Source of the DNA: Neolentinus lepideus HHB14362 ss-1
Taxonomy: Eukaryota > Basidiomycota > Agaricomycetes > Gloeophyllales > Gloeophyllaceae
DNA length: 64,000 nt
Direction of reading: 5' to 3'
NCBI GenBank assembly: GCA_001632425.1
Contig: KV425602.1
Coordinates: 1-64,000, forward strand
A program made the translations under genes and the position numbers. The notes under the pieces are model-generated. The model ran no database searches, was not told the DNA's origin, and saw nothing but the letters and a program-made list of their open reading frames with translations. Shown here piece after piece: positions 48,243-61,700 of the stretch (position 1 is the first letter of the stretch; each line of letters starts with the position of its first letter).

Positions 48243-48896
48243 ATGGTCACTGGCGACGGCGACGCTCGTGGACTCCGGAGTACCCTTGATCCCGACAAGT
48301 CGCCTGTACATTGGCTGGGCCACTACTGCACATGCCCCTTCGGCCATGTCGAAGATGATTTCGTCCGCAACACCGCAGAGGTCCTTCTCGGAGTCGTCCC
48401 GCAATCTCCTGGCATTTTTGATCGCTACGCGCCGTCGACGCTCGCGATGGGCGCCCTCATGCTCGCCCGCTTTCTCTGCGGGGCGTACATGATGCCGTTC
48501 AACGAGAACGAACAGGGTCTGGAAGTCATGATCGTCCTCGACCGACAATTCCGGAACAACCCCGAGCTCGTTCTGGATATTCCCAACCCATCGACGTTTC
48601 TTCCGTTGGACTTGGACGTGCTGGAGTTCTACAGATACGCGAGGGACTACCTTCCTGCGGTTCCGTCGAGCATGAAAGAATACCATAAGCCCCGGAACTT
48701 GAACTCTCCTGACCTCAAGATTAATCTGTTGTCGTACTCAACGGTGTTGCCCGACGCTGACCCAACCGAGAAACTCAGGGCTCTCTTGAATGTGAGAACC
48801 TGTTACTCTTGGTTCGTTCCATCTGTCTCACATTTTGAGGTAGAGTATGCAGATCTCGCCTGGAATCGAGGCTCTCTTAGATGTAAGAACCTATGA
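48243..48896 (+). CDS. Hypothetical protein, about 217 aa, with duplicated 3' end
   Basis: The open frame extends upstream to 48051. The ATG at 48243 is preferred because a TATA box and a pyrimidine-rich leader precede it. The protein shows HWLGHYCTCPFGHVEDDF, LGVVPQSPG, MGALMLARFLCGAYMMPF, DLDVLEFYRYARDYLP and DPTEKLRALLN. No known domain is recognised. The hydrophobic helix LAMGALMLARFLCGAYM is the only possible membrane segment. From about 48782 the coding sequence enters a degenerate repeat that continues far downstream, so the last 35 residues may not be the ancestral C-terminus. An intron starting in the repeat is also possible. Confidence 0.6.
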   Translation: MVTGDGDARGLRSTLDPDKSPVHWLGHYCTCPFGHVEDDFVRNTAEVLLGVVPQSPGIFDRYAPSTLAMGALMLARFLCGAYMMPFNENEQGLEVMIVLDRQFRNNPELVLDIPNPSTFLPLDLDVLEFYRYARDYLPAVPSSMKEYHKPRNLNSPDLKINLLSYSTVLPDADPTEKLRALLNVRTCYSWFVPSVSHFEVEYADLAWNRGSLRCKNL

Positions 48897-50010
48897 TCCT
48901 TGGTTTGTTCCATATGTCTCACATTCTGAGGTAGAAAATGCGGATCTCGCCTGGACTCGAGGATCTCTTGGACGTAAGGACCTATTACTCTTGGTTTGTT
49001 TCATCAGTCTCATATTCTGAGATAGAGCATGCAGCTCAAGTGATACGGCTATTACGACGCCTCCTTCTCATATTGTACCATACGGAATAAGGTGAGCGTT
49101 CCAACTACTGCATACGTACAAATCCTTTGCTTACGCCTGATTGACAGTCTTGACTACCTGCTCACCTTGTAACAATCCTTGGACCTACCCACTATCCGAA
49201 GACGGCCACTCCACTCCCTTGAAATTTCCCTTATTTTTTGTTATACTGATCTAGACCTCACGCAACATCCGGTCCTTTGTACTCGTCACCTCCTACAGGT
49301 ATCTGTATCTGCTCCACTCACTACGTGTATTGCTGTCGTTTCATCATCGCTTGGTTTCCATTGTAGACGAAAGAATATACACGCTGCTTTATTCCAACGC
49401 CGGCTTTCGCAAGTTTGTTTCTCTACGCATCGCGCTGGCCCCTATTTCGGGAAGAACCTGTTACTCTTATTCTGTTTCATCTGTCTCATGAGGTAGCTCT
49501 GTTCTCTTACTCAATGGTCTTTTCCCGACTCTGAAGACACAACCGAGAAACTCGGGGCTCCTTGGATGTAGGAATCTATTACTCTTATTCTGTTCCATCT
49601 GCCTCACGTTCTGTGGTAGGACATGCAGATCTCGCCTGACCTCAAAAGTAATCTGCAGTCGTACTCGACTGTTTTGCGCGGCTCTGAAGACCCAGGTCCC
49701 AGGCGAGAAACTCGGGGCTCTCTTGAACGTACGGACCTACCACTCTTGCCTCATTCCATCCGTCTCATATTCTGAGGTAGAGTATGCAGATCGGGTGATC
49801 CGGCCATCCGATCGCACTGTCCCGTTCTTCGGGAAGAAGCTATTACTCTCATTCTGTCCCACCGGTCTCACGTTCTGAGGGCACGCAGATCTCGTCTGGC
49901 CTCAACATCAATCCGTTGTCGTACTCGACTATTTTGCCCGACAGAGGGCTCTCTTGAACGTCAAGACCTACTACTCTTGCTATGTTCTATTCCGTCATAT
50001 AGAGCACGCT
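48782..50010 (+). repeat. Degenerate tandem array derived from the 3' end of the upstream gene
   Basis: About eight diverged units, starting near 48782, 48872, 48964, 49448, 49559, 49720, 49835 and 49940. The core unit contains CTCTTGAA, GACCTATTACTCTTG, TTCCAT, GTCTCA, TTCTGAGGTAGAG and ATGCAGATCTCGCCTGG. Longer units also carry the preceding exon sequence (CTCAAGATTAATCTG, CGTACTCGAC, GAGAAACTCGGGGC). Spacing is about 90 bp at first, then irregular up to 160 bp. Frames are broken after the first unit. Confidence 0.8.
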
Positions 50011-50447
50011 GGTTCTTCCCATGCGGAAATTGGAATAGGTGAGCGTACCAGATTCTGCATACGTACAAATAGGAAAGATGTATGCACCTCTGTTCCATCG
50101 CTGCTTCGACGTAGACTTGAACTCTTTTCACGCCATGCGTCAGGTTGTGAGCGTTCCAAGATAGACTCTCCATTTTCACTATTTATCTCGCTCTAAAGTC
50201 CCTCTAAATCCGCACTACGGTCGTTTGGAACTCCGTACCTCGACGACGAAGCGAGAATATATACACTCGCACATACGTATATACAGCACAAACAATACAG
50301 GTTATAGTCCATTAGTAGTTAATCTACGCCAAACCAGTCGGTCCGGAGGGAGGGATATCAGTAGAGGGAGCAGTGGGTGGTACACTCAAAGATAGGCGTC
50401 GCGTCTGCAGCGCTAGAAATGACAGGTATTCGAGGTGCATCGGGCAA

Positions 50448-51663
50448 TTACACTGTTTCCCGGCGGAACTTGACGGCGTCCGGCGGGGTCTGGTGGACGG
50501 GCGGGTCCGCGATGAATATATTATCGCCCTTCACATTGATGAACGAGTACTTCATCGAAAAACAAAAGCACCCATCAGCTTCTGCCAAACCCCAAACCCG
50601 AAACCATAACAAACGCACCTCAGCCAGCTCGGTGTTACTCTCCTTGTTATAATTCTGGTACACCAAGTTCGGCTCGGTCATAAACGGGCGGAGCCCCGCG
50701 TCCTCGAGCATCTCCCACCACCCCAGGAACTCGCTGAATTTCTTGCCCCACAGGTGGATCTCGAGCTGGAGCTGGCCGAAGGGAAGGGGGCGGCCGGAGG
50801 CGATGTAGGGTTTGATTAGGGAGGCGAGGGTCTCGAACTCCCAGCTCTCGATGTCGACTTTTAGGATGTCGATGTGGGTGTGGCCTATCAATCAAAGTAA
50901 GAAAAGGGAGAGGAGGCTGCAAGGGAAGGGAGGTACCGTTCATCCTCATGAGCGCCTCGAGCGTGAACTGCGACTCCTCGGGGGCCTCGCTGCCCGCGAG
51001 TCTGTACGCGCGGAAATGCGTGCGGCCCTTCACCGCCTTCGTGATCTGCGGGCCGAACGCGCTGACGGTAAAGTCGTACCCCCAGACCTCGCAGTGGCGC
51101 GAGCGCTCGAGCAGCTCCGCCTCGAACGAGGACTCGTAGTTGATGCCCACCGAGTAGACGATGCAGTCGGGTTTCTGCGCGATGCGCGAGAGGCCGCACG
51201 TCCACTTGCCGCCGTCGCCCATGTCGCCGACGCGCTCGAGGTCGTGCGGGCAGTTGAAGGCGGGGGGGAAGAAGTCCCCTACGAGCTGTTATCAGGAGTG
51301 GTGCACTTGTGTCGATATCACGAGTCGTACTCACAGACTGTGTATGCGGGCCATGGATCTTGGTTGGGTGGGAAGCTACGCGGATTGAGAAAGGATGTCG
51401 AAGTAGAGTGGGAAGTAGGATGCTCACGTGGCGATGTCCTTTGCTGTAGGGCCGTACCGCTCGATGAGCTTCTGCCTCTTCCTCAGCGTCTCCTGGTACA
51501 CGAGCTCGGACCTGGCGACGCGCGACGCCAGGCTGGGGTCGTACGTCACGACAGAGCGCAGCGCGTAGCCCGGAACGCCGTCTGTCGCCAGCAAGTACAT
51601 CGTGCCGACGATCACCAGCAGGGTAAAGAGCGAGTATCTAGGATGGCGCTGCAGAATCGACAT
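50448..51663 (-). CDS. Membrane-anchored methyltransferase-domain protein, 328 aa
   Basis: Five exons: 51428-51663, 51335-51375, 50937-51278, 50619-50884 and 50448-50549, all in phase. A single N-terminal membrane segment (YSLFTLLVIVGTMYLLA, residues of about 10-27) precedes a luminal or cytosolic domain with TVWDFFPPAFNCPH, GDGGKWTCG, CIVYSVGINYESSFE, WGYDFTVSAFGP, HIDILKVDIESWEFETL and LEIHLWGKKFSEFLGWW. The GDGGK, DxE-type DILKVDIE and FE motifs match the Methyltransf_22/FkbM-like group of putative SAM methyltransferases widespread in fungi, whose substrate is unknown. The second exon of 41 bp was identified because it supplies PWPAYTVW in phase. A decayed piece of this gene occurs at 62838-62925. 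Confidence 0.88.
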
Positions 51664-52129
51664 GTTGGATGCGACGGGTGTCGTGGCAGGAGGAAAGACA
51701 GGCGGGCGCTCGACCAGTCGAGCTTGAGAGTGGGAGGAATGGACAGATGATCAAGTGTTTCCGACGTGTTATCCGGTCTTCCTATATTATTACGACTCAC
51801 GCATCTGTTCTTGCTCCACAGGTATCACTACCCCGCATTCTAGGGTCGCAACGGTATTACAACGTATATCGATATGTTTAGATCCATTTCTTTCTTGCTT
51901 AGACTTGTCCCAGATAATCCTGATACTTGAACTTTGGCTGTGTTGGCAGTTGCGTGCGTGCGTGTAGTATAAGTGACACGGAATCCCACAGAACGTCGCC
52001 GATACCGATTTCGATCATAATCCTCAGGAACTCAAATCGGGGTCCCACTCCTGTGCCAAGACAACGCGGTACCGATAGCCGACCGCCACGGAATAAAACA
52101 TATCGTACAAATTACAACATATCGTACGC
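51664..52129. other. Intergenic between two minus-strand genes
   Basis: Contains the promoter side of the methyltransferase and the 3' flank of the aldo-keto reductase. Part of it, from GGAACTCAAATCGGGG at 52027 on, is shared with 62930 onward. Confidence 0.5.
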
Positions 52130-53637
52130 TCACCACCCCAGTTGCTCGAGGGTCCACCCGTACACCTCCCCCTTCGCGTCTCCCTTGTTACACAACCTCT
52201 GTCCCCGGTCAAGCGCACTCACTTTCTCAACGTCCTCTACTGACAGCTTGGGTATCTGCACATGACAGCGTCAGCTGCCTCGCTTGACAGTACTAGTCAT
52301 GGAACACTTACAATCAAGTTACTCTTCTGGTGCTCTGCGTTGGCGCTCTTGGGAACCGCGGCGTTGCCCCGCCAGAGGTGCCACGCCAGTATGATCTGCG
52401 CTGAGGTGACGCCGTACTTGGACGCGAGCGCGGTAATCGTCGGGTCGCAGCGGACAGTTCCGTAGCCTTCAAGGTTAACTAATATTAGCCACGGGACACA
52501 GTTCTTGACCTCCACTTACCCGTCGGCGTGTACGCAGTCAACCTGATGCCCTTTGCATCGCAGTACGCTTTGAGCTCGGGCTGCGCGACGTACGGGTGCA
52601 GCCTATCACGCCGTCAAATGACTGCGGCCAGATCGACAGGGACAATCCAGACGTACTCGACCTGGTTCATCGCAGGGACCACCTTTGCCGTGGGCAGGAG
52701 CACCTCGAGTCTGAAAGACAGTACTCCATAAATGCAAGGCCACTTTACGGGAACACACGCACGTCTTGATCGAATAATTGCTAACCCCAATCGCCCTCGC
52801 CTTCCCCGCTGCATACACCTCCTCCATCTGCGCCCACACCTCCGGGATGCTCGGGCTCTCCGTGATCCTGTAGTTGCCGTCTGCATCCTTCGGGTCAGGG
52901 TCGTCGTTATCGTAGACGTAGCGCTGCGGCCAGTGGACGAGGTACTGTATCGACCGAGGTGAATGAGTGACCGTACGACTGACAATCGAGATCGAGACTG
53001 ACTAGATCAACGTAGTCGAGCCCCAGCGCCGTGAGACTCTGGTCCAGCGACTCTGCGACGATGCCTGTGTGGTGCGGCCTGCGAGAATACACGTATCTCA
53101 GTTTCGGATGCCCCGAACAATAACGGCACCCACGGCAGCTTCGTCGTCACCCAGATCTCCCCCCGCGGGACGCCCGACTCCCGAATCGCCCACCCAACGC
53201 TCTCCTCCGTCCCTTCACGCTCGCATTCAGCCGTGTACTCCGGCCAGAGCGACTCGGTACGCACCATATGCCCACGCGGTGTCGAGATGTCTGTACCCAG
53301 CCTGGCGGTGCATCAAATTCAACTACATCACCGCGCGCAACGCGATTCACCTTGAGCGCGGCGAGCATCCACTCCCGCGCAGCGTACCGCTCCCCCTTCG
53401 TCACGCCGCCCCAGCACCCCAGTCCTACATAACACAACACACACCCAAGTCGCATTAACACCTGACATGACTGAATTTCCAGAGACAACGCGTACCGATC
53501 CCTGGCACGGACGTCCCGTTGTTCAGCTCGAAAGCAGGTATAGGCGACATTCCCTCTTGCGGTGGATACTCGGTCCCGCTCGACGAGTTATAATATATGT
53601 CTCGGGCCATGCTGACTGATATCGCGCGCAGGGTCAT
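52130..53637 (-). CDS. Aldo-keto reductase (AKR), copy 1
   Basis: The minus-strand multi-exon gene ends TLEQLGW-stop at 52130. Exon motifs in order: [41 protein letters not shown] (catalytic Asp and Tyr), [15 protein letters not shown] (Lys), [26 protein letters not shown] (His), [49 protein letters not shown], and the C-terminal NADPH loop [11 protein letters not shown]. All four catalytic residues are present. Introns follow GT-AG, and in-frame joins were found for each. The most likely start is Met at 53610 or at MSPIPAF (53550); the outermost ATG is 53637. The sequence resembles fungal xylose/glycerol-type reductases; the substrate is not assignable. Confidence 0.9.
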
Positions 53638-56600
53638 ATGGACCTATGATCGGTAGGTCCTCCCCCGAAGAATCCCCGGATGTAAGCGGTGTGGGGAATT
53701 GGTCGATACATGGGAATATATTATTTTGTGGTTAGCGCCCGTCACTGGGGTTTGCCGCGCGACATTTGCCTTTCTGGTTGGATGAAAAACATACGGGAGC
53801 CAATGAGGAGTGATTTTGTGAGGTTAGGGTTTAAAAACTGACTCAAGTCCAACATCATATTTCGTCTTTCGTTCGAGCATAGTTTCCCCCTCTAACACGC
53901 TTTTGTAGAAATTTTAAAAAAGTCCGGGCCCCTAGCATTTCTGCAGTGGCCCGGCAGCATTCCATTCCACAGAGTACATGCAGCGTAAACTAACAAGGGT
54001 CCCCCTTACCTGATCGTGCAGCGGACAGGCGTGAAGTCGCCTTGGTCAAGCGTGCATGACGACAACCTGGTAAACGGGTGTCAGCATGTCGGAGGCAGCA
54101 CATGCCAGCTGTACTTATGGGCGAGCCTAGGAAAAGGGGTGTTAGTCTTCGACAGAGGCTGCCGGCAATAACCGTGCTTACATTGTCGTAACACGGGGCT
54201 AAGACACAGCGGGTGGACCGATAGAAGTCGTGGACACGGTTAAATGATCCAATCTTGTAGTCAGTGCCGAAAGCGCTGTGGCTCTATCTGATGACATCGT
54301 GACTCAGTAACGTGCCACGGTTATCAACAAAATAGCTTACTGATGGATTTTGAAGACTTCGAGAAAGAGGCAGGAACAGCACTCAGGTGCCGGCACACAA
54401 ACTCAAATAACAGACGGAGTAAGCCCGATATGTTGAGAAGAGACTGTGCCAACGACAGACTCGTAGTGATCCAAGCAACAGAAAACACTACACAATGATC
54501 AGTAAAGGCGTGACTCGAAAAAATTAACAAAGACATACCAGCGAAGAAAGTCTGTAGTGGATGGCACGGATTCTCAGCGACATGATAGTCCAGCTACGAT
54601 GGTGCTGATATCTAGCTCACACTCGAACCCCTTGGTTGATGATCTCAAGGCCAGGTCCTTGCGCAATGGTGAGGATGATTAGGGGAAGCAAGACGAGGGT
54701 CGAGATCCGAGGAGCACACATAACCCTACATTAACAGACAAAATGAGTTAGTGGTGGACGAAAGAACAAGTTAGTGTACGCACATACATTACGCGACACC
54801 ATCCTCACCCGTCATCTGAGCGCTCTCGACTGTGACTGTAATGACTGCCGCCAATACTCCCAGTCCACCTCGATGAAAACCATGATAGTAGCGGGAACTG
54901 ACCGCATGGTGTCCACGCCAGCTCCCGACATCTTGCTCGCCGGACGCATTTCTGTATATATATTGTTCGTGGGGGTCGCGGTGAGTCGATATAATGAAGA
55001 CGACACTGTTGCAATGCCCGCGATCGTAATGGATAGAATCTGCCCGAACAAACAATTGCCTGACGACACGGGTGCCGCAGCACCATAGACAACAACTCAG
55101 ACCTGCACGAATGGAGAGGTACAATCAGTGACACAAACCATAGACAACAGTATAACAAACGTACCCATCAGCTGGTCAATGAGCCGACTGCCTCCCTCTC
55201 TTTGACTATCCAGCTATCCTGCCTACTCTCAAGTGCGATCACCCAGTTGACAACCCTGGCCATGAACATCGTGCTCGCCGGATGCATTCCTGTATATACA
55301 ATGTTGATTGGGCAGCCGACCGCCCCGTGTAACGGGCCAGTCAACGGAGGTCGCATGGTCAACGTGACCGCAAAACCTTCACGCCGCTAGTGTTGAGGAG
55401 GTGATGACATGATCGTCAGTATATAGTTTGTCGATCACGGCAATCGGTAAGAGACGCGGTGGAGACAGGCTGTCTATGTGCGTATCCTGGCAGCCACCTT
55501 GTCCTAAATAGTCTGCTTTCCGGATGAATTTCTGTATATACTTTGTCGACCGCAATGCTGAGTAGGGTGTTGCATGACCCCGTGTCATCGCTGGCAGGGT
55601 AGATATCTAGAGATATGTTTTGGACCACTGCAGAGTTGTTGTATGTTCCCGGACGGATGGTGGTAACGGCAGGTGTCGACAGTCGTGGGAGTGACCATGA
55701 ACGTACTGCAATAGGACTCTGGTTATCGGAAACATTCTATACCTATAATGTCAGTCAGCTTTGTATTTGAGTGTGACAATGTTGCGCACCACACTTACCT
55801 CCACACCCTGGTCACCGGAAAATGATCTGTATATATTTGGTCATGTATGGACCACATTACTGGTGTTGGCATAGACGTCACTTTCTCAGCATGAGTTGTC
55901 GGGACTACGTTATATACTTGTGATATCAACAAGATTATTGTCATTATCAGCATCGAGCACTCCAACATTGCAGGGTAGACTCACCTCAAAGACCAGTTTC
56001 CGGATGATGATCTATATATACTTCGCGGTCTTCAAGATATTCACGAGATCCAATGCAGGCTGCGTGATTGAAGTGAGATCGCTGGGCATCATCACATATA
56101 CGAAATATCAGAGGAGAGGCGGATAGGTGTATCAGTAGCGTCCTCAGAGGCATTTGCGAAAATATCGACAGCAAACTAGAGAACCCGTAAGACAAGATAT
56201 CTCATATGGAGCTGGATCAACCACGCACCTATCTCATCTATGCTATGCGTCCCATGCCTGCTCATCAGTCCTTCATCTCTCACGCTACCACACAGATTGA
56301 TTCTCCCGAGCAATACGTCTACAAATGTTGTGATAAGCAGGGGTGCAGGACACATGCGACTTAAAAGAGCACTTACCGTACAGATTGACATCCTACAGAC
56401 AGGGAATCAGTCCCATATCCTCCAAGCCAAGGTCTTGAGTAGATGTCCAGTGTCGAGGCAACCGGTATAATATCTGGTTGTTTGCGCATTGAAACACCGA
56501 CCTTCAATGATAATAAAATATCAAAAGCTTACCGAGAACCGTATGGATGCAAATACTAGACAAGCAATGCACTGCACAAGAGCATTGGTCGACGGTGCCT

Positions 56601-58774
56601 AGAGACTAGTGAGACGAGACGAGCAAGACGCGAAAAGTAAAACCACGCACACATGGCTTGCACAGCCACCACGTGCCTGTCCGGTCCTCTCGTATCGATC
56701 CAAACTCAAGGCCTTACCACTTTGCCTTGGGCTACCTCTGTCAATACTCCATTCTCCAGTCAGACTAGATATATCAACTTACTTGACATTGGAGTATATG
56801 GTAGGCAATCATCTGCCCGCCATGTCAGATGCCGGTGGAATGGATGGGTCGAAGGAAAGATGGATGAGGTGGATGGGACAGTGATGATGGAATGGTGAAT
56901 GGACATAATGAGGGGCATAGCGAATGGTAAGCAATTCAATGCCAGTGAGAGCGCCTTTTATCAGACCATGGATTGTCCGATCAGCGGCGCTTGATCACCC
57001 AAGGGTCACACTTGTCGGAGAATACACAGTTCCTGTGTCTCAGCTAGAAGGTCTGAGGAATGTCGTAAGGTTGCAACAATTCATTCAAAATGCCGATCAG
57101 ACCGCACATTGCGGCATGACAAGAGCTCTAATCAACATTTGCCGATCAAATCCCCCCTGGTTGCTGAGAAGACAATTTATTCTCAGAAGCCAGGGCAGGT
57201 TTCATCGGCAATTAGTCTATACATCTAGATGTTTTTTCCGCAACAACTTAAGTCCCGCGAGGCATTGCGAAGCTAATAAGTCAAAGCCAAGTGCAGTCAG
57301 CCAATAATAAGGAATCATAGTGAGGTTACACAGTAAAAACATTGAGAAATCCACCAAAAAGATCAACAATGACTCCATCCACCTGCCAGAGATACTGCAG
57401 AACCATCCAGAGATCCTACCACGCAATCTCCATGGTATATCCGAGCCATATGCTAACCGGAAATCAGTCGGATATCACCCAGCCACAGCAGCAATGCTGC
57501 CGGATGCAAATATATGGATATAACCCGGAATACACAAGTTCAGCACCTTCCCAGCAGCGATGAAATGAAACCAGATACATACTGAAGTTCAACAAGCAGA
57601 GACGAGTGATCTCAACCTTGAGAACCACGGCTTTCCTGGTCCTGAAGTGACCGCCACTGAAGAGTTTGATTAGATGTCACTTGGGCCTTCAGATCACCAG
57701 AGTGTGACAGCGCGGATTCAAAGAGACCAGTAAGACAAGTCTCTCAGAGCACAGTATCAACCGGGCTGCAGGGATACCTTGAATTGAGTCGGAGGATGAT
57801 AGCATAGAAGCTTACAGGCGGATTACACTCCACCTATGCCGATTGGAAGATTCCGCAATAGGTTCAGTTAAATTAGATATAGTAGCAGCAGGAATAACTA
57901 CACAAGCACGCTGTGTGCTCGTGCGGTTACTCTTGCTGCTACGCACTGTCTAGTGCACGACCGCTCAACTATTTAAGCAATCGTGGGTGCAGTGTTAACA
58001 AGCACGAGGTTCTGACTGTGATATTACCACCAACAAAGGATGATGTGGAGTAGAACAGATGAGAACAAGAAAGGGGCCCGAGTCACCCGACCTACACAGA
58101 ACATGGGACTCGGAATGCTGGCCAAGTAGAAAGCAGTCGCTAGCCGAGATGAGCACATATAGGATTTTAGAAAAATGCAGGAAATGAGACTGAACAGTAT
58201 TTCGAGGCGAGTCCATGGAAAGCGAGACATTGTGGCAAAGGACAAGGCACACCGATCGGACTTGACCAAAGTTGCATGCGTCTCGCCACAACATTCATCA
58301 TATTCTATCTAATGCATCTACTCTTTTCACTCCGAATTGTCCCGGGCAGCAGGCTTTCAAAGGTAACCGAGAGGTGTTGTATTCAAGAGAAAGTCAAGAT
58401 CGGGAATATTCAGTTTAATCTGATGTTTGCTTATCTTCTGCAGTGCGCGGAATTATCTCAGGCAACCAAATGAAGACGTGACGGGAGAACTATGTTCTGT
58501 CTGCAAACTGCCTCAAGAACAAGTGCGACAAGTATGTTGAATGATGGGAGATCGGGAGGGACGTCTCAAGGCACGACTGCACAGTCCAATTCAAGACCAC
58601 GAACGTAGCAAAGGATGAGCATGAGTCCATGCAGAGTCCGTGCAAGATTGCACGCGATAATCATATTTAGCACACCAGAAAAATGATATCACGAAACATA
58701 CAAGTACATTTGCATTGTGTTGTCACTGCCCAAGCTCACTAGACTTGTAGGGATTCTCTTTTGAACAACATTAG
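53638..58774. other. Long region with a recurrent motif but no resolved gene
   Basis: The minus strand has exon-like hydrophobic pieces (LFGQILSITIAGIATVSSSLYRL at about 55000, GGLGVLAAVITVTVESAQM at about 54840), suggesting intron-rich membrane-protein genes or their remnants. I could not assemble a start-to-stop model. The repeated motif is listed separately. 56600-58770 shows only short frames. Confidence 0.3.
54930..56035 (-). repeat. Dispersed short repeat around a TATATACAG/CCGGA core
   Basis: Minus-strand copies near 54960, 55300, 55535, 55420, 55825 and 56015 share TATATACAGA followed by two to three codons and CCGGA or CCGGC. In translation they read variations of D-[KN]-[IV]-Y-T-E-x-[HR]-P-[EA]-S (TNNIYTEMRPAS, INIVYTGMHPAS, VDKVYTEIHPES, REVYIDHHPET). 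They may be repeated coding exons, or recurring 3' splice sites ending TATATACAG. Confidence 0.55.
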
Positions 58775-61700
58775 TTGAGCTTACGCCGGAAGGACGGTAA
58801 ATACGACACTGATACCTCCTCATTCACTTATTCTCAGCTACTACTGGAGATGCCACTCAAAGAGCGCTTGTCTCGATTGCGTCGTGTTGCTATCTTATCA
58901 TCTCGTCCGACTGACTCATCCGAAATGGCACCGACTCGCTATGGTGGTGCCTCATAGCCAACTCGCGTAGACTCCGCGGTATACAGCGCCACCAATGCCG
59001 GCCACCTTGGGAACGCAAACATTATGTATGGAAAGTAAAGTCGGAGTAGATTGCATCCCAGCCGATCTATCCTCACCTCACCTTCGGTCAAGATTCATCT
59101 CACACAGTTACCAGTCTCCAGGAAGTCGATCTCTGGTTGCACTGCCGCTGGTTAGCATTTTGGTGCTTCTGTGGACTTGAATCTAGATGGCGAGCAGCGG
59201 ATCCGCATGGCGATAACTGTCATCATTAACCTTCTCGGAGATTTTTGCAGGGTGAATTTGCAATTGGCTGGATGCCAATTGAACAACGGTGCGCAAACAA
59301 GCTCGAAACTGCTCATTTTTGGGTCGACTGCAATGACATAGTTTGCTGGCAAGATATGCCTGACTACAGTAAGAAGTTTCATTTCGTCTATTGCTTGAGC
59401 TGAGATAGGAAGGAAATGGTGTAACACGCATTGAGCGCCCGGTGATTCAGGTCGCTCAGAATCTCGCTAGAGAGCCTTGTTTGAAACTTGGCAAGTCTGG
59501 ATATTCACGGCACCCATCACCAGGTACGAGCGGCAAGAGCTGACATTCGCATTTCATTAAGTAATCTTCTGATAACGACCGGGCAGCTTCTAGGCTCCTG
59601 GTTCGATTGCAATGGCAAGCCTCGTCTACCCCCCCAGGAACTCGCGGGTGCAGTGATTGTCCGTAATTTCGCACTCTCAGGTACGTCTTCTGGTCTCGTA
59701 AGGAAGGTCGAGTAGTGTTTCACTAATTCGAACATTCTCGCAGTTTCGGTGGGACACCAAAACCGCCGTGTTTCGTCCGTACAATCCGGCTGCCGTCTCT
59801 AGTGAGCAACAGCAGTCCAGACATTTTCGTAAGTCCACGCAGGATCGGATGAATGAACACTAGCGGCATCCATGCCTTGTGGTGACGGACGGCGAGGCTG
59901 TTCGTACATTCTCTCCCCTGAATTTGTGTGCTGAACCCTACCCTTCTACTCAGGAATATGTGCTGCCATGACAGAAAGTCGAATCGCAGCATTCCACGAC
60001 CCGTACTAGTATCCGATCAGTGATCGGACACTGGTATGGATCGAGGTGTTATTGATGCAATGTTTCGTATGACCACGGCCGGACTCTGTCACCGAGCATG
60101 TCAGGCAGAATACAATGGGTCCCCGTTGGAAGGTGGTTTCGAAGGGTGACCGCCTCATTATCGGGACATGAATGAGTACTGCCGTTGACATGTGGTGAAC
60201 CTCTCAATTTCCGATTTCCGTGCCAATTCTCGAATACATACACGACACGACTTACGTGCGACGTAGCGGAGGTACGCCACACCTCCCTACAATCCCCGAG
60301 TAACTCACATAATTTCGATGGTCTAGGGCGATGCGAGGAACGCGCACATCGCAACAGCGCTAGAACATCACGCTTCTGCGCCGCTAGCACGCGTTTCATC
60401 TCTCGAACATTCGTACGTGATTTCTCCGTCTTTTCCGTTTGTTGATTGCTCACGTGCAGGTTGTCATTCAGGTATAAATGCAGGGAGGAGGCAGGGAGAC
60501 GGCCATTGTTCCAGCGGACTCCTTCTTCTCCTCTCACCATCCTCTTGCATGACATCGCATCGATACGCGTTCAACGTCGCCTAGCGGGTTATGCGCTGTT
60601 TGGGAAGTGCTGTTGGCGGCGTTAGTTTGTCCGTCCTCACTGGTTTCATGCTCTGTCTTCGCCACTGTTGCAGTTGAGTGAGGGCTGTATTTCGACTGCG
60701 TGAGTGTTTGTGTTCCCGCTAATTGACGCCTAATATCCGTGTTTACAAGATGTGTTTACGAGCCTCGCTGCTACATTAGGCTTTTCCGTTCATTAGTCGA
60801 CCTCACGGCATGCTCCTGTCCACCCCACGCTGCGTCGATACCCGGCGGGACGCAGGTGAGCACTTTCCGCACTGGGCAGATGTATCATCATGATCACACT
60901 CTGAAGTAGGTGCCTTTGAAGGTGAATAATCTGTCTTGCAGCGGTTTACTTTGTCACTGACAGACCACTATTACAAACGGACACTGCTCAGGCAAGTCCT
61001 GTCAGTTTGAGACAAAGCTTCAGGCTCGGGAGAATGACAGACACCGCAGAAGTTCCCGTGCGATTACGGCAAGTGTTCGCACCTTGACTTGCAGGTCTTC
61101 GTGTTCCTGGTACACTGACTATGCAACTCGTTCACCTAGATTGTAGTCGCTCAGTTTACTTTACAAGTTTACAAGCCATCAGAGCAGTACTTTACCAATT
61201 CTCAACATACACGAGTAGTCAAACATTGTGTTGCAGCACTGGACAAGCAATTCACGGCTGTAGGTATGCGTCATTTCTTTTACGCTGTTCACACACTCAT
61301 AGATGTCTCAGGACTATGATTATACGAGGTCCGTACCGTATCCATTCTCATTGTCAGTAATGCACTAATCAGACGCACAGACTCATTCTTCTATTTACCC
61401 ATTGATGTACATGTCTATAGCGTACCTGTAGCCTTTCCGTTGCCAAGCAGACGACGGAGACTCCCCGCGTGGGTCGAGACCGTCCAATCGCGCGAGGCAG
61501 TAGAGACCGCGTGCCAACGGGTGGTTGAGCGTGCGGGAGTGGCGTTGACTTCTGCGAACGGTAGAGCCCACCGCCACTCGCCATTGTGAGGTGCTGACCT
61601 GCGCTGGCACCGCGGACGGGCTCTGTTCCACGAGCGTTGTTGCCGACACTCGGATTGTCGCACCAGTCAGCTTCGCTCTGCGCAAACGCTGTGGTCCGAG

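Noticed and set aside
60049..60555. 168-codon minus-strand open frame
   Set aside because: No recognisable domain, unusual Cys/His/Arg composition and no intron structure. It could be chance in GC-rich sequence.
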